From positions 1,624,207-1,688,206 of the forward strand of contig NZ_ML636798.1 in assembly GCF_006476065.1 (NCBI RefSeq): a stretch of DNA of 64,000 bases, given 5' to 3'. Shown here one piece after another: positions 17,255 through 25,450 of the stretch. The DNA is from Cognatiluteimonas lumbrici. GTDB lineage: Bacteria; Pseudomonadota; Gammaproteobacteria; Xanthomonadales; Xanthomonadaceae. The first letter of the stretch is position 1. Each line of letters opens with the position of its first letter. The notes below the pieces were generated by a model. The model made no database searches. It saw nothing but the letters and a program-made list of their open reading frames with translations, and was not told the DNA's origin. The position numbers and the translations under genes were made by a program.

Positions 17255-20068
17255 TTAAATTTTGTACTTCTCGCGGCGCTTGCGGAACGCGTCTTCGCCG
17301 CCATCAAGGATTTCACACGCATGCTCACGAATACCGCAGCGGCCAAGAATTGTCCGACTCTTCAAGTTGAGTTCCTGAGAGTACTCCAAAGATCCAGTTA
17401 GATACTCAAAGGTTCGTTCGTCCTTATTGGGTCGGTCGTCCCCGTGCCGATTTGCGACTATGACCTCTTCCGAGTCCGCGCCGATCACCAGGTTTGCGTC
17501 ATGACTAACCATAATGATCTGACGTTCCTGCTTCCGCTCCACCAAGTACGGAACGATTGTGGCGTAGATCGATCTGCTGTCGAGGTCATCCTCTGGCTGG
17601 TCTATGAGAAGGGGCCACGGCTCCTCCGTCTCGTTCAAAATAAGCGTAAGGGCGAACAGAGCTTGCTTACCAGGTGTCATAGAAGATCGAATGAAGCCTC
17701 CTATTCGATCCGAGTCCATCTCTGCAAAGAAGCGAATTTCTTTAGTTACTGCCAAGACGTCCGCAGCTACCGCATTTGCATCGTAGTTCTTGTTGAGACG
17801 AATATGCCCTGACCGCAATGCGTCCAAGAACTTCTTCGGATCTGCCTGGGCCTCCTTGTAGCAAACGCTTTCACCTTTATGTCTTATGTATTCGTTAGTG
17901 TGCCGCTGGTTGATTCCTATTGAAGCATGCTCGGCAGCTGTTTCAGGCACTTCCACCTCAATGCCGAAACTCATTCCAATTAGCGTCCGCTCCTCCTCGT
18001 TGAAGGCTGTCTCCAAAGCAGTGATAGCAGCATCGCGATCGTGAATGTGCCTGGAGATCTTGTCAGTTGCGATTTGCTGATCACATAGTAGTTTCTGCCG
18101 TTCCTTGTCCTTCTTAGCGATTACATCAAGGACCGCCAACTGCCTGTTGCGACTTCGAACCAGGGCGGAAAGCTCTTCGTTTGCCTCATGCCTCTTGATA
18201 AGGTCGCCGTTGATGCGGCGGATTTCGGCAACCTCTTGGACCAACGAAGCGCGCTCATTCTCGAGAGCGCTGGCCACACTGACCAAGACCCCTTCGACTT
18301 CGGAAACAACTTTCCGGTGGGCCTCTGCTTTGATCTCATCGATGCGCACTGAGACTGTATCAGGGACATCTGTCTGAGAAGGCCTGACTGAGATCTTCGC
18401 TTGCACCTTCCCCGGAAGGATTTGCACAGCCTTATTTCCTTCGGAGAGAGAGACGTACGAAGTGAGCTGAATAAGCTGTCTCGCGAGTTCTTGGACCCGT
18501 GCCTCCTTATCATTGATGCGAGTAGCGATCTCCTGATACTTGGTCACTTCTTCATCAGTAAGCAGCGTGCGGCTCTTGACCTCATCTATTTCAGCATCAA
18601 GCCGATCGCGCTCAGCCGTAATGGCGTTTATATCCCCAAGATCTCTAATCTCTTGCGAATTAATGTCAATGCGATCCGCCAATTTGAACCATGTGCCAAC
18701 ACCGTTCTCAATAGCCTGGTTTGCGAAAGCAATTTCTGCGATTGCATTTTCATATGCTGTTTTGAGAGCCGGGTAGGCTCGGAAAAGCACTGGTGTAATC
18801 TTCCTTGTAATCTCCTCCGGCTGTTCGCTAAGAGCGTATAGCGCGTTCTGGGGGATGTAGATCACCTTGCCTGTAGTGTTGTCTCCGGACGCCCATTCAA
18901 CGTCACACTCGATATGGGATACATCGTTCCATATGAATCCTGCTGCGGGCCCGGTCTCACTCTCGTGAACACCTGCGGCTTCGGCCTGAACTCGCATCGT
19001 CTCGTCGGGATCGACTGCGTGTGCGACAAAAGCTAGCAAAGCCGACTTTCCTGAAGAGCGGCTACCAATGATTGCATTGAGGTTCGGATTGAATAAAACC
19101 TCTGAGGGAAAGTCAGCTGCTCCGGAGAACTTAACTCTCGAAATTAGCTTGTAGGGCTCCTTGCGATCAGGCTTTGTTGCTTGCAACGCCACACGTGAAG
19201 CCGGCTCAGCCAGTGTTTGGAGAAGTCCCATGTATGTGGGATCGGCTTTGATCCACGTGATGTTGCGGACGCAGCTATCGGTTGCGATTTGCTGTCCAAG
19301 CCCAGCACTAAGGTCCTCGAAGCTATGGGCATCGCTCCCATCGAAGACGGGTTTAGCGGGGACGGACTCTCTGGATTCGAGGCGAGCCGTGTTAAGGAAA
19401 TAGAGGCGAGAGCCAGCGTTAGCAAAGATCGCGTCGGCATACTTGTCGATTTCATCGCTCAGAAGCTTCTTTCGATGAAGGCCTGCACCACCCGCGCGTA
19501 TACCGTCGCCTTTCGCGGATGCAACCACAAGCACATATTCGCAGCGCACGTCCCGTGACGTGGCATGGCTGCCGAACGTCTCCTGGATCGCACTTTCAAT
19601 GCTATCCAGTGAGACAGTCGCACTTTGGAATTGTTGTTGGGTCTTAAGGTCTGCACATGTCACTCTTGTTCGGTGACCAGTTGTTTCCTCTGTTTTCAGA
19701 CGACCCAAAAACTTGTTGGCCACATCACGTGTTAACCAAGGCGGAAAAATCAGGTGCAGATTGACTTCCTGGTCAGCCCTGTTGACTGCGACGGGAAGCC
19801 TGACCTCCAAATTGGGGAGTAAGAGTTTGCCGTCCTCCCCATATGTTCTTCTGTAGGTCTCCAGGACATCGAAGTAGCTGTCGAAAGAGAAGTAGTCGGT
19901 GATGGCCAGTACGGACACATCTGAGTCATGGATGATTTGACAGAAGCGCGCAAGGTCCGGACGACCGTCCTTTGGCGTGTATTGGTCGCCAAGCTTGGTC
20001 CCTGGCGCGTGCACGTGGAGATCCCACTTGCGCCATTCCGATCCACGCGGATAACGCTGTGTACTCAT
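17255..20068 (-). CDS. PHP-domain/SMC-like AAA ATPase, putative defence protein downstream of recBCD
   Basis: A 937-residue protein. Residues 1-290 form a PHP (polymerase and histidinol phosphatase) phosphoesterase domain: DLHVH (16-20), LAITDYFSFD (54-63), an NLEV glutamate (88), NLHLIFPP (103-110) and GSDAHSF (244-250) give the metal ligands. An SMC/ABC-type ATPase follows: Walker A GSRSSGKSALL (335-345), predicted coiled coils about 430-720, a signature-like TPGKQALFAL (798-807), Walker B LLIDQPEDDLD (820-830) and a switch histidine in MVSHDAN (H856). This matches proteins called TrlF-family or Ppl-type PHP-ATPases, the latter reported, as I recall, as a single-gene anti-phage system. GC is about 50 percent against about 72 in recD. 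The ATG lies 25 bp after recD's stop with GGAAGGGGG upstream, so it is probably read with recCBD. Nuclease action on phage DNA or RNA is inference. Confidence 0.82.
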   Translation of the reverse strand: MSTQRYPRGSEWRKWDLHVHAPGTKLGDQYTPKDGRPDLARFCQIIHDSDVSVLAITDYFSFDSYFDVLETYRRTYGEDGKLLLPNLEVRLPVAVNRADQEVNLHLIFPPWLTRDVANKFLGRLKTEETTGHRTRVTCADLKTQQQFQSATVSLDSIESAIQETFGSHATSRDVRCEYVLVVASAKGDGIRAGGAGLHRKKLLSDEIDKYADAIFANAGSRLYFLNTARLESRESVPAKPVFDGSDAHSFEDLSAGLGQQIATDSCVRNITWIKADPTYMGLLQTLAEPASRVALQATKPDRKEPYKLISRVKFSGAADFPSEVLFNPNLNAIIGSRSSGKSALLAFVAHAVDPDETMRVQAEAAGVHESETGPAAGFIWNDVSHIECDVEWASGDNTTGKVIYIPQNALYALSEQPEEITRKITPVLFRAYPALKTAYENAIAEIAFANQAIENGVGTWFKLADRIDINSQEIRDLGDINAITAERDRLDAEIDEVKSRTLLTDEEVTKYQEIATRINDKEARVQELARQLIQLTSYVSLSEGNKAVQILPGKVQAKISVRPSQTDVPDTVSVRIDEIKAEAHRKVVSEVEGVLVSVASALENERASLVQEVAEIRRINGDLIKRHEANEELSALVRSRNRQLAVLDVIAKKDKERQKLLCDQQIATDKISRHIHDRDAAITALETAFNEEERTLIGMSFGIEVEVPETAAEHASIGINQRHTNEYIRHKGESVCYKEAQADPKKFLDALRSGHIRLNKNYDANAVAADVLAVTKEIRFFAEMDSDRIGGFIRSSMTPGKQALFALTLILNETEEPWPLLIDQPEDDLDSRSIYATIVPYLVERKQERQIIMVSHDANLVIGADSEEVIVANRHGDDRPNKDERTFEYLTGSLEYSQELNLKSRTILGRCGIREHACEILDGGEDAFRKRREKYKI

Positions 20069-20093
20069 CGAGCGCCCCCTTCCAATACTCCGA

Positions 20094-21797
20094 CTAGCTG
20101 ACCATTTGTGGGGCCTCTTGGAGTTTGAGTCTTTGCTCCAATCCAGAGCAACGACTTACGTTCCTCCCCAGCGCCGCATTGACCACTCTAGTCCATCCTG
20201 CGAAATGCAACTTTCTTCGCGCGCGAGTGATGCCTGTATATATCAGCTCCCTCGACAGCACCCGGCTGTCGTGTTGCGGCAGCAGCAGCCAGACCTCGTC
20301 GAACTCCGACCCCTGCGCCTTGTGCACTGTCATGGCGAACGCGCTGTCGTGGCGGGGCAGGCCAGCGGGGTGGAAGGCGCGTGGGGTGTCGGGCGTGTCG
20401 CCGGGGAACCAGGCCATGAGCGCGCCGTTGTCGCCGCGCAGGCAGATGCCGATGTCGCCGTTGAAGAGGCGGTGGCGGTAGCTGTTCTCGGTGATCAGCA
20501 GCAGGCGGCCGTGGAAGTGCGTGCCGGCCTCGCCGAGCATGGCTTCGATGCGGGCATTGAGCGTGCGCGCGCCCTGCGGGCCATCGCGCACGGCGGTGAG
20601 CAGGCGCAGGCGCGAGGCGAGGCGTAGCGCCTGCGCGGGGGTGTCGGCCTCGGCCAGCGCGCGCCAGTGGGCGAGCAGGTGGTCGCGGTGCGTCTGCAGC
20701 GGGTCGGCGAGGTCTTCGCGGAAGTGGACGCCGGAGAGCTGGCCGCTGCGTAGCAGTTCGAGCGCACGGGCGCTGTCGCCTTCGCGAACGGCGGCGGCGA
20801 GCGGGGCCAGATCGAGGGCTTCGTGCTGGCGCCAGGACTTGGTGAGGTGCGTGCGGCGGGCTGGGAAGAGCCCCTCACCTGCGCCGGCGATGATGCCGCT
20901 GAGGACGTCGCCGGCTTCGACCGAGGGCAGCTGGTCGGGATCGCCGATGAGGACCAGGCGGGTGCCGTCGGGGACGGCGTCCACCAGCTTGGCCATCAGC
21001 GGCAGGTCGATCATCGAGGCCTCGTCCACCACGACCACGTCGAACGGCAGCGGATTGTCGGCGTCGTGGCGGAAGCGCGGGCTGTCGGGGATGGTGCCAA
21101 GCAGGCGGTGCAGGGTGGAGCCGCTGGTCGGCAGCGCCTCGATCACGTCGGCGTCGGTGCCTCCGGCGGCCAGCGACTGCAGCGCGTTGCGCACGCTCTC
21201 GGCCATGCGTTCGGCGGCGCGGCCGGTGGACGCGGCCAGGGCGATGCGCGGGTCGGGGCGGCCTTCGGCGCGCGCCTGTTCGACCAGCTGCACGAGCAGC
21301 TTCGCGATGGTGGTGGTCTTGCCGGTGCCGGGGCCGCCGGTGACCAGGTCGACGCCGCCACCGGCGACGTGTTGCGCGGCCAGGCGCTGCAGGCCGACGG
21401 CGACGCGGCGCTCGTACTCGCGGTAGCGGCGCAGGTAGAGCAGGCCGGGGCTGCCGGGCGCGCCTTCGAGCACCAGCGGGCGGGCGGGATCGGTGGGTTC
21501 GGCGGCGGCGTCTGGTCCGGGCATGGACACCCAGCGGGACGCGGCGAGCTCGCGGCGCCAGGCGTCGGGGTCGGGCCACGGGATGTCGTGATCGGTGCCG
21601 TCGTCCACCAGCAACTGTGGCGCGGACGGATCGAAGCCGGCGTGGCCCTGGGCGACGGCGAGCGAGGCCAGCGCGGCGGCGGCGAGCACGCTGTCGGGGG
21701 TGGCCGGGTCGAGGCGGCGGAGGCTTTGGGCCAGCGCGTGGTCGATGGTGCGGAGGGTGCCGGCGCGGACCAGGGAGTCGAGGAGGCTCGGGGTCAT
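20094..21797 (-). CDS. recD: exodeoxyribonuclease V alpha subunit (RecD helicase)
   Basis: A 567-residue 5'-3' SF1 helicase subunit of RecBCD, which degrades linear DNA and loads RecA at Chi. It has the RecD N-terminal domain (1-130), Walker A VTGGPGTGKTTTIAKLL (about 152-168), VVVDEASMIDLPLMAKL (motif II), LIGDPDQLPSVEAGD (motif III), and the C-terminal motifs FAMTVHKAQGSEFDEVWLLL and LIYTGITRARRKLHF. The ATG overlaps the recB TGA (ATGA). The last ~45 codons are about 50-55 percent GC, unlike the rest (about 72), although they still encode a normal RecD tail (SRCSGLEQRL). This suggests recombination with a foreign recD end, next to the PHP-ATPase gene that follows. Confidence 0.96.
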   Translation of the reverse strand: MTPSLLDSLVRAGTLRTIDHALAQSLRRLDPATPDSVLAAAALASLAVAQGHAGFDPSAPQLLVDDGTDHDIPWPDPDAWRRELAASRWVSMPGPDAAAEPTDPARPLVLEGAPGSPGLLYLRRYREYERRVAVGLQRLAAQHVAGGGVDLVTGGPGTGKTTTIAKLLVQLVEQARAEGRPDPRIALAASTGRAAERMAESVRNALQSLAAGGTDADVIEALPTSGSTLHRLLGTIPDSPRFRHDADNPLPFDVVVVDEASMIDLPLMAKLVDAVPDGTRLVLIGDPDQLPSVEAGDVLSGIIAGAGEGLFPARRTHLTKSWRQHEALDLAPLAAAVREGDSARALELLRSGQLSGVHFREDLADPLQTHRDHLLAHWRALAEADTPAQALRLASRLRLLTAVRDGPQGARTLNARIEAMLGEAGTHFHGRLLLITENSYRHRLFNGDIGICLRGDNGALMAWFPGDTPDTPRAFHPAGLPRHDSAFAMTVHKAQGSEFDEVWLLLPQHDSRVLSRELIYTGITRARRKLHFAGWTRVVNAALGRNVSRCSGLEQRLKLQEAPQMVS

Positions 21798-24700
21798 GGC
21801 GGGCCCTCACCCTGGTCCGCTGCGCGGACCTGTCCCTCTCCCGCGAGCGGGAGAGGGGTTTGTTCGCCGGCGAACAGGGCATCCAGCGCGTGGACGAGGT
21901 CGGGGGCGAAGCGGGCGTGGTACACGCCGGGAACTTCGTCGCCGCGCGCGTCGAGTTCGATGCCGCGGCAGAACACGTAGCGGATGCCGCCGAAGTCGCG
22001 TGCGTAGTCGTAGCCGTCGCCCAGGCGGAAGCGCAGCCAGCGGTGCAGGGCGAGCGTGTAGACCAGCGCCTGCAGGTCGTACTCGCTGTGCAGCATCGCC
22101 TCGCGCAGGCCTTCGGCGTCGTAGTGCGGCAGGCGGTTGGACTTGTAGTCGAGCACGTACCAGCGGCCGTCGTGGACGTAGGTCAGGTCCACCAGGCCGG
22201 TCATCAGGCCCTCGAGCCGCTGGCGGAAGCCGAAGCCGCCGCGGCCGGGCACCACGCCGTGCGCGTGCAGCAGCTGCAGCAGCGCGTCCACGCGCGTCGG
22301 TTTCAGCGAGAACTGGAACTCCATTTCCGGGCGGCGTGCATCTTCGGGCACGTTGCAGAGTTGCACGCCTTCCGGCAGCGCGACCCGCAGGGTGCGGCCG
22401 ACCAGGTCGGTGACCAGCGCGATGCCGTCGTCGAGCACGTCGTCGCCGTAGCCCTGTTCGCGCAGTGCGTCGGCGATGGTCGCGGCCTCGCCGGCGGGCG
22501 CGGCGTCGCCGGGCAGCCACGCGCGCCAGGCGGCGAAGTCGGCGCGTTCCAGCGCGGCATGCAGGGCCACGCCGAAGCGGGTGCCGCCGAAGCGCGAGTC
22601 GAAGGCCTGCGCCGCGGGCAGCGCGTCCTCGGGCACCACCGGTTCGTCCCTGCCGCCGGGTACGGGCAGGGTGGCGGCGGTGCTGGCCTCGTCGCCGCTC
22701 GCCGTGCGCGTCAGGCCGCTGAAGCTGTGGACCCACCAGTCGCCGGAGAGCACGCGCGTGGCGAGCGCGGCGGGCGGGACCTCGGCGTCGGATTCAGGCG
22801 GCAGCCGCGGCAGCACGGGCGGCGGCAAGGTCGTGTCCACGTGGATGCCGGGCATTGCCGCCAGCGTTCCAAGCGACTTCAGCATCGGCCCGAGCGCGGT
22901 GGCGTCGTGGTTGTAGAACAGGCCGCTGGCCAGCCACAGCGCGTCGCGCGCGCGGGTCATGCCGACGTACAGCAGCCGCGCCTCCTCGGCGTATTGCTCG
23001 GTCTTCCACGCCTCGCTGGCATGGTCCCACTCGGCCTCTTCGAGCTCGGTCTTCCAGTGCAGCCGGCGCTGGTTGTCCTCGTGGTGCGCGACGCACAGCC
23101 GGCCGGGCACGGGGTTCGGGCGGCCGATGCCAGCGAACGGCAGGAACACCAGCGGGTACTCGAGGCCCTTGCTCTTGTGCAGGGTGACGATCTGCACGCG
23201 GCGCGCGTCGGACTCGAGGCGCAGCAACTGGGTCTCGTCGTCGGGATCGGCCTCGGCAATGCGCTGGCCGAGCCAGTCCACCAGGCCGTGCAGGCCGAGT
23301 GCCGTCGCTTGCGCTTCCTGCAGCGCTTCGGCGAGCTGCAGGTAGTTGCCGACGCGGCGCTCGCCGTCGGTGAGGCCGAGCAGGCGCGGCGCGTGCTCCG
23401 CGCACAGGTCGCCGACCAGCGCCAGCAGGCCGCCGTGCAGCAGGCGCTCGCGCCAGGCCAGCGCCCTGCCCTGCCAGTCGTGGTCGCTGTCGTCGAGCGC
23501 GGCGATGCCGGCGGCGTCCACGCCGACCAGCACCGTGGACAGCGCGGCGCGCAGGCGGCCGTCGTCGCCGCTCTGCAGCAGCGCCAGCAGCAACGTGTGC
23601 AGTTCGCGCGCCTCGAGGGTGGCGTAGAGGCTCTGCTTGCCGGCGGCAACCGCGGGGATGCCGACGGCGGCCAGCGCCTGCTGGATGCGCGTGGCCTCGT
23701 GGTGGGTGCGCACCAGCACCGCGATGTCGCCCGGCTGCACCGGACGGCCCTCGATGGTGGCGGTACCGGCACGGCCTTCGCGCAGCACGGCATGGATCGC
23801 GGCCACGCAGGCGTGGGTGCAGTGCTCGCGCGAGGCCTCGGCCTTGTACGGCTTGATCTCGCCCTTGGCGTTGGGCTCCGGCAGCGGCGCGACCCACACC
23901 GTCAGCGCCGGTGCGGGCGCGGCGTCGCGCAGGAAGTCCCCGTCCTGGCGCTTGCCGCCCGGCGCGACGCTGCGGAATTCGATCCGCGGATCGACGAAAG
24001 CGTGCTCGCCCGCCTGCGCGTACAGCGCGTCGATCGCCGCGAGCACGCAGGGACGCGAGCGGAAGTTGTGGCCCAGCGGCGGCGCCTCGTCCGCGCACTT
24101 GCGCGCGGCCAGGTAGGTGTGGACGTCGCCGCCGCGGAAGCCGTAGATCGCCTGCTTGGGGTCGCCGATCAGGAACAGCGCCGGCGCGTGCCCGTCGCCG
24201 CTGCTGCCGCCGCCGAACACGCGCTCGAAGATCTTCCACTGGCGCGCGTCGGTGTCCTGGAACTCGTCCACCAGCGCCACCGCGTACTGCGCGCGCAAGC
24301 CGCGCACCAGGGCTTCGGCGTGGTCGCCGTCGAGCGCGTCGGCGACGCCGTCGATCAGGTCGTCGTAGGTCTGCAGCCGGCGCTGGCGCTTGAGCAAGGC
24401 CAGGCGGGCGCGGGCGTCGTCACGGATCCGGTGCAGCAGGGCGATGCGGCGGCGCGCGGTGTAGGCCTTGCAGTCGGCCACGGCCTGCAGGTAGGCATCG
24501 ATCAGTTCGCACAGCGGCGACGTCGGGGTGCCGCCGGCGTGCGCCTTGTTGGTCTTTTCCTGCATCGCGCGCGCGGTGAAGCGTCCCAGCCGCTCGTCCA
24601 GCGGCGCGGTGTAGTCGCCGCCTTCGCACCAGCCCGCCAGTTCGCTCCACAGCGCCTGGATCCAGTCGGCCTTGTAGCTGCCGCCGTGCAGGACCTTGCG

Positions 24701-25450
24701 TTCCAGTGCATCGAGCAGCACCGCGAGGAACCCGGGGCCGTGCGCGCGGAAGCCGTCGGCGAGCGCGCGGCCGGTGGCGAGCACAGCCGGCATCGGGTCG
24801 TCGGGCAGCGGTGCGTCGGGCGGGAGCAGCACCGGTTCGCGCAGCAGGGCGCGCAGGTCCTCGGCCAGCGCCGGCGGGCCGCCCCTCCACAGCGCGGCGA
24901 GGTCGTCGGCGCCGTCGGCGTCGCGGCCGTGCGCGCGCCACAGGTCGGCGGCGAGTTCTTCGCGCAGTTCGCGGTCGTTGGCTAGCAGCGTCGGCGGGTC
25001 GAAGCCCTGCCCGCTTTCCAGCGCGTGCTCGCGCAGCGCGCGGGCGCAGAAGCCGTGGATGGTGAAGATCGCGGCGAGGTCGATCTCGAGCGCGGCCTGG
25101 CGCAGGCGGCGGCGCAGCGCTTCGGTGCTTTCGCCGCTGCGCTCGCGGTGGGCCCGGAGGATCTGGCGGGTCAGCGCGGCCTCGGCGTCCTCGCCTTCCG
25201 TGTCGGGTGCGTCCACCAGTGCGAGCGCGAGTAGCAGGCGTTCGCGGATGCGCTTGCGCAGTTCCTGCGTGGCCGCCTCGGTGAAGGTGACCGCGAGCAC
25301 CTGGCCGACGCGCAGGCCGCGCTCGACCACCAGGCGCGTGACCAGCGTGGCCAGGGTGAAGGTCTTGCCGGTCCCGGCCGAGGCCTCGATCAGGCGCACG
25401 CCGTCCAGCGGCAGGTCGAGGTAGGGGTTGCGGGCGGTCTCGGCGTTCAC
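21794..25450 (-). CDS. recB: exodeoxyribonuclease V beta subunit (RecB helicase-nuclease)
   Basis: A 1218-residue protein, full length for RecB. The SF1A helicase has Walker A EASAGTGKTFTLATL (about residues 22-36), LVDEFQDTDARQWKIF (motif II), and LHKSKGLEYPLVFLPF (motif V-like). The C-terminal nuclease motif GLVDLTYVHDGRWYVLDYKS carries the metal-binding aspartates and lysine. The start is GTG, overlapping recC's TGA (GTGA); the longer frame to 25726 is antisense to nothing useful and lacks homology. The extreme C-terminus (TPLPLAGEGQVRAADQGEGP) is encoded by a palindromic intergenic-type repeat at 21803-21857 and is probably a late addition. It is coupled to recD by an ATGA overlap. Confidence 0.97.
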   Translation of the reverse strand: MNAETARNPYLDLPLDGVRLIEASAGTGKTFTLATLVTRLVVERGLRVGQVLAVTFTEAATQELRKRIRERLLLALALVDAPDTEGEDAEAALTRQILRAHRERSGESTEALRRRLRQAALEIDLAAIFTIHGFCARALREHALESGQGFDPPTLLANDRELREELAADLWRAHGRDADGADDLAALWRGGPPALAEDLRALLREPVLLPPDAPLPDDPMPAVLATGRALADGFRAHGPGFLAVLLDALERKVLHGGSYKADWIQALWSELAGWCEGGDYTAPLDERLGRFTARAMQEKTNKAHAGGTPTSPLCELIDAYLQAVADCKAYTARRRIALLHRIRDDARARLALLKRQRRLQTYDDLIDGVADALDGDHAEALVRGLRAQYAVALVDEFQDTDARQWKIFERVFGGGSSGDGHAPALFLIGDPKQAIYGFRGGDVHTYLAARKCADEAPPLGHNFRSRPCVLAAIDALYAQAGEHAFVDPRIEFRSVAPGGKRQDGDFLRDAAPAPALTVWVAPLPEPNAKGEIKPYKAEASREHCTHACVAAIHAVLREGRAGTATIEGRPVQPGDIAVLVRTHHEATRIQQALAAVGIPAVAAGKQSLYATLEARELHTLLLALLQSGDDGRLRAALSTVLVGVDAAGIAALDDSDHDWQGRALAWRERLLHGGLLALVGDLCAEHAPRLLGLTDGERRVGNYLQLAEALQEAQATALGLHGLVDWLGQRIAEADPDDETQLLRLESDARRVQIVTLHKSKGLEYPLVFLPFAGIGRPNPVPGRLCVAHHEDNQRRLHWKTELEEAEWDHASEAWKTEQYAEEARLLYVGMTRARDALWLASGLFYNHDATALGPMLKSLGTLAAMPGIHVDTTLPPPVLPRLPPESDAEVPPAALATRVLSGDWWVHSFSGLTRTASGDEASTAATLPVPGGRDEPVVPEDALPAAQAFDSRFGGTRFGVALHAALERADFAAWRAWLPGDAAPAGEAATIADALREQGYGDDVLDDGIALVTDLVGRTLRVALPEGVQLCNVPEDARRPEMEFQFSLKPTRVDALLQLLHAHGVVPGRGGFGFRQRLEGLMTGLVDLTYVHDGRWYVLDYKSNRLPHYDAEGLREAMLHSEYDLQALVYTLALHRWLRFRLGDGYDYARDFGGIRYVFCRGIELDARGDEVPGVYHARFAPDLVHALDALFAGEQTPLPLAGEGQVRAADQGEGPP
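21803..21857. repeat. double-palindrome GC-rich repeat inside the recB 3' end
   Basis: The layout is ccctcacc, then the palindrome ggtccgctgcgcggacc (21814-21830), then tgtccc and the palindrome ctctcccgcgagcgggagag (21835-21854). The same layout with different stem sequences occurs in the gap after gyrB (52841-52894). Here the repeat is translated in frame as the last ~18 residues of RecB. Confidence 0.75.

Noticed and set aside
17255-20068. Calling the PHP-ATPase a DNA polymerase X, histidinol phosphatase or RloC/PrrC nuclease
   Set aside because: PolX and histidinol phosphatase lack the C-terminal SMC-like ATPase. RloC-type proteins have a different nuclease part and no N-terminal PHP motifs.
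17208-20093. The low-GC segment as an integrase-borne island or prophage
   Set aside because: No integrase, transposase, tRNA or clear direct repeats were found at its edges; only one gene is inside.
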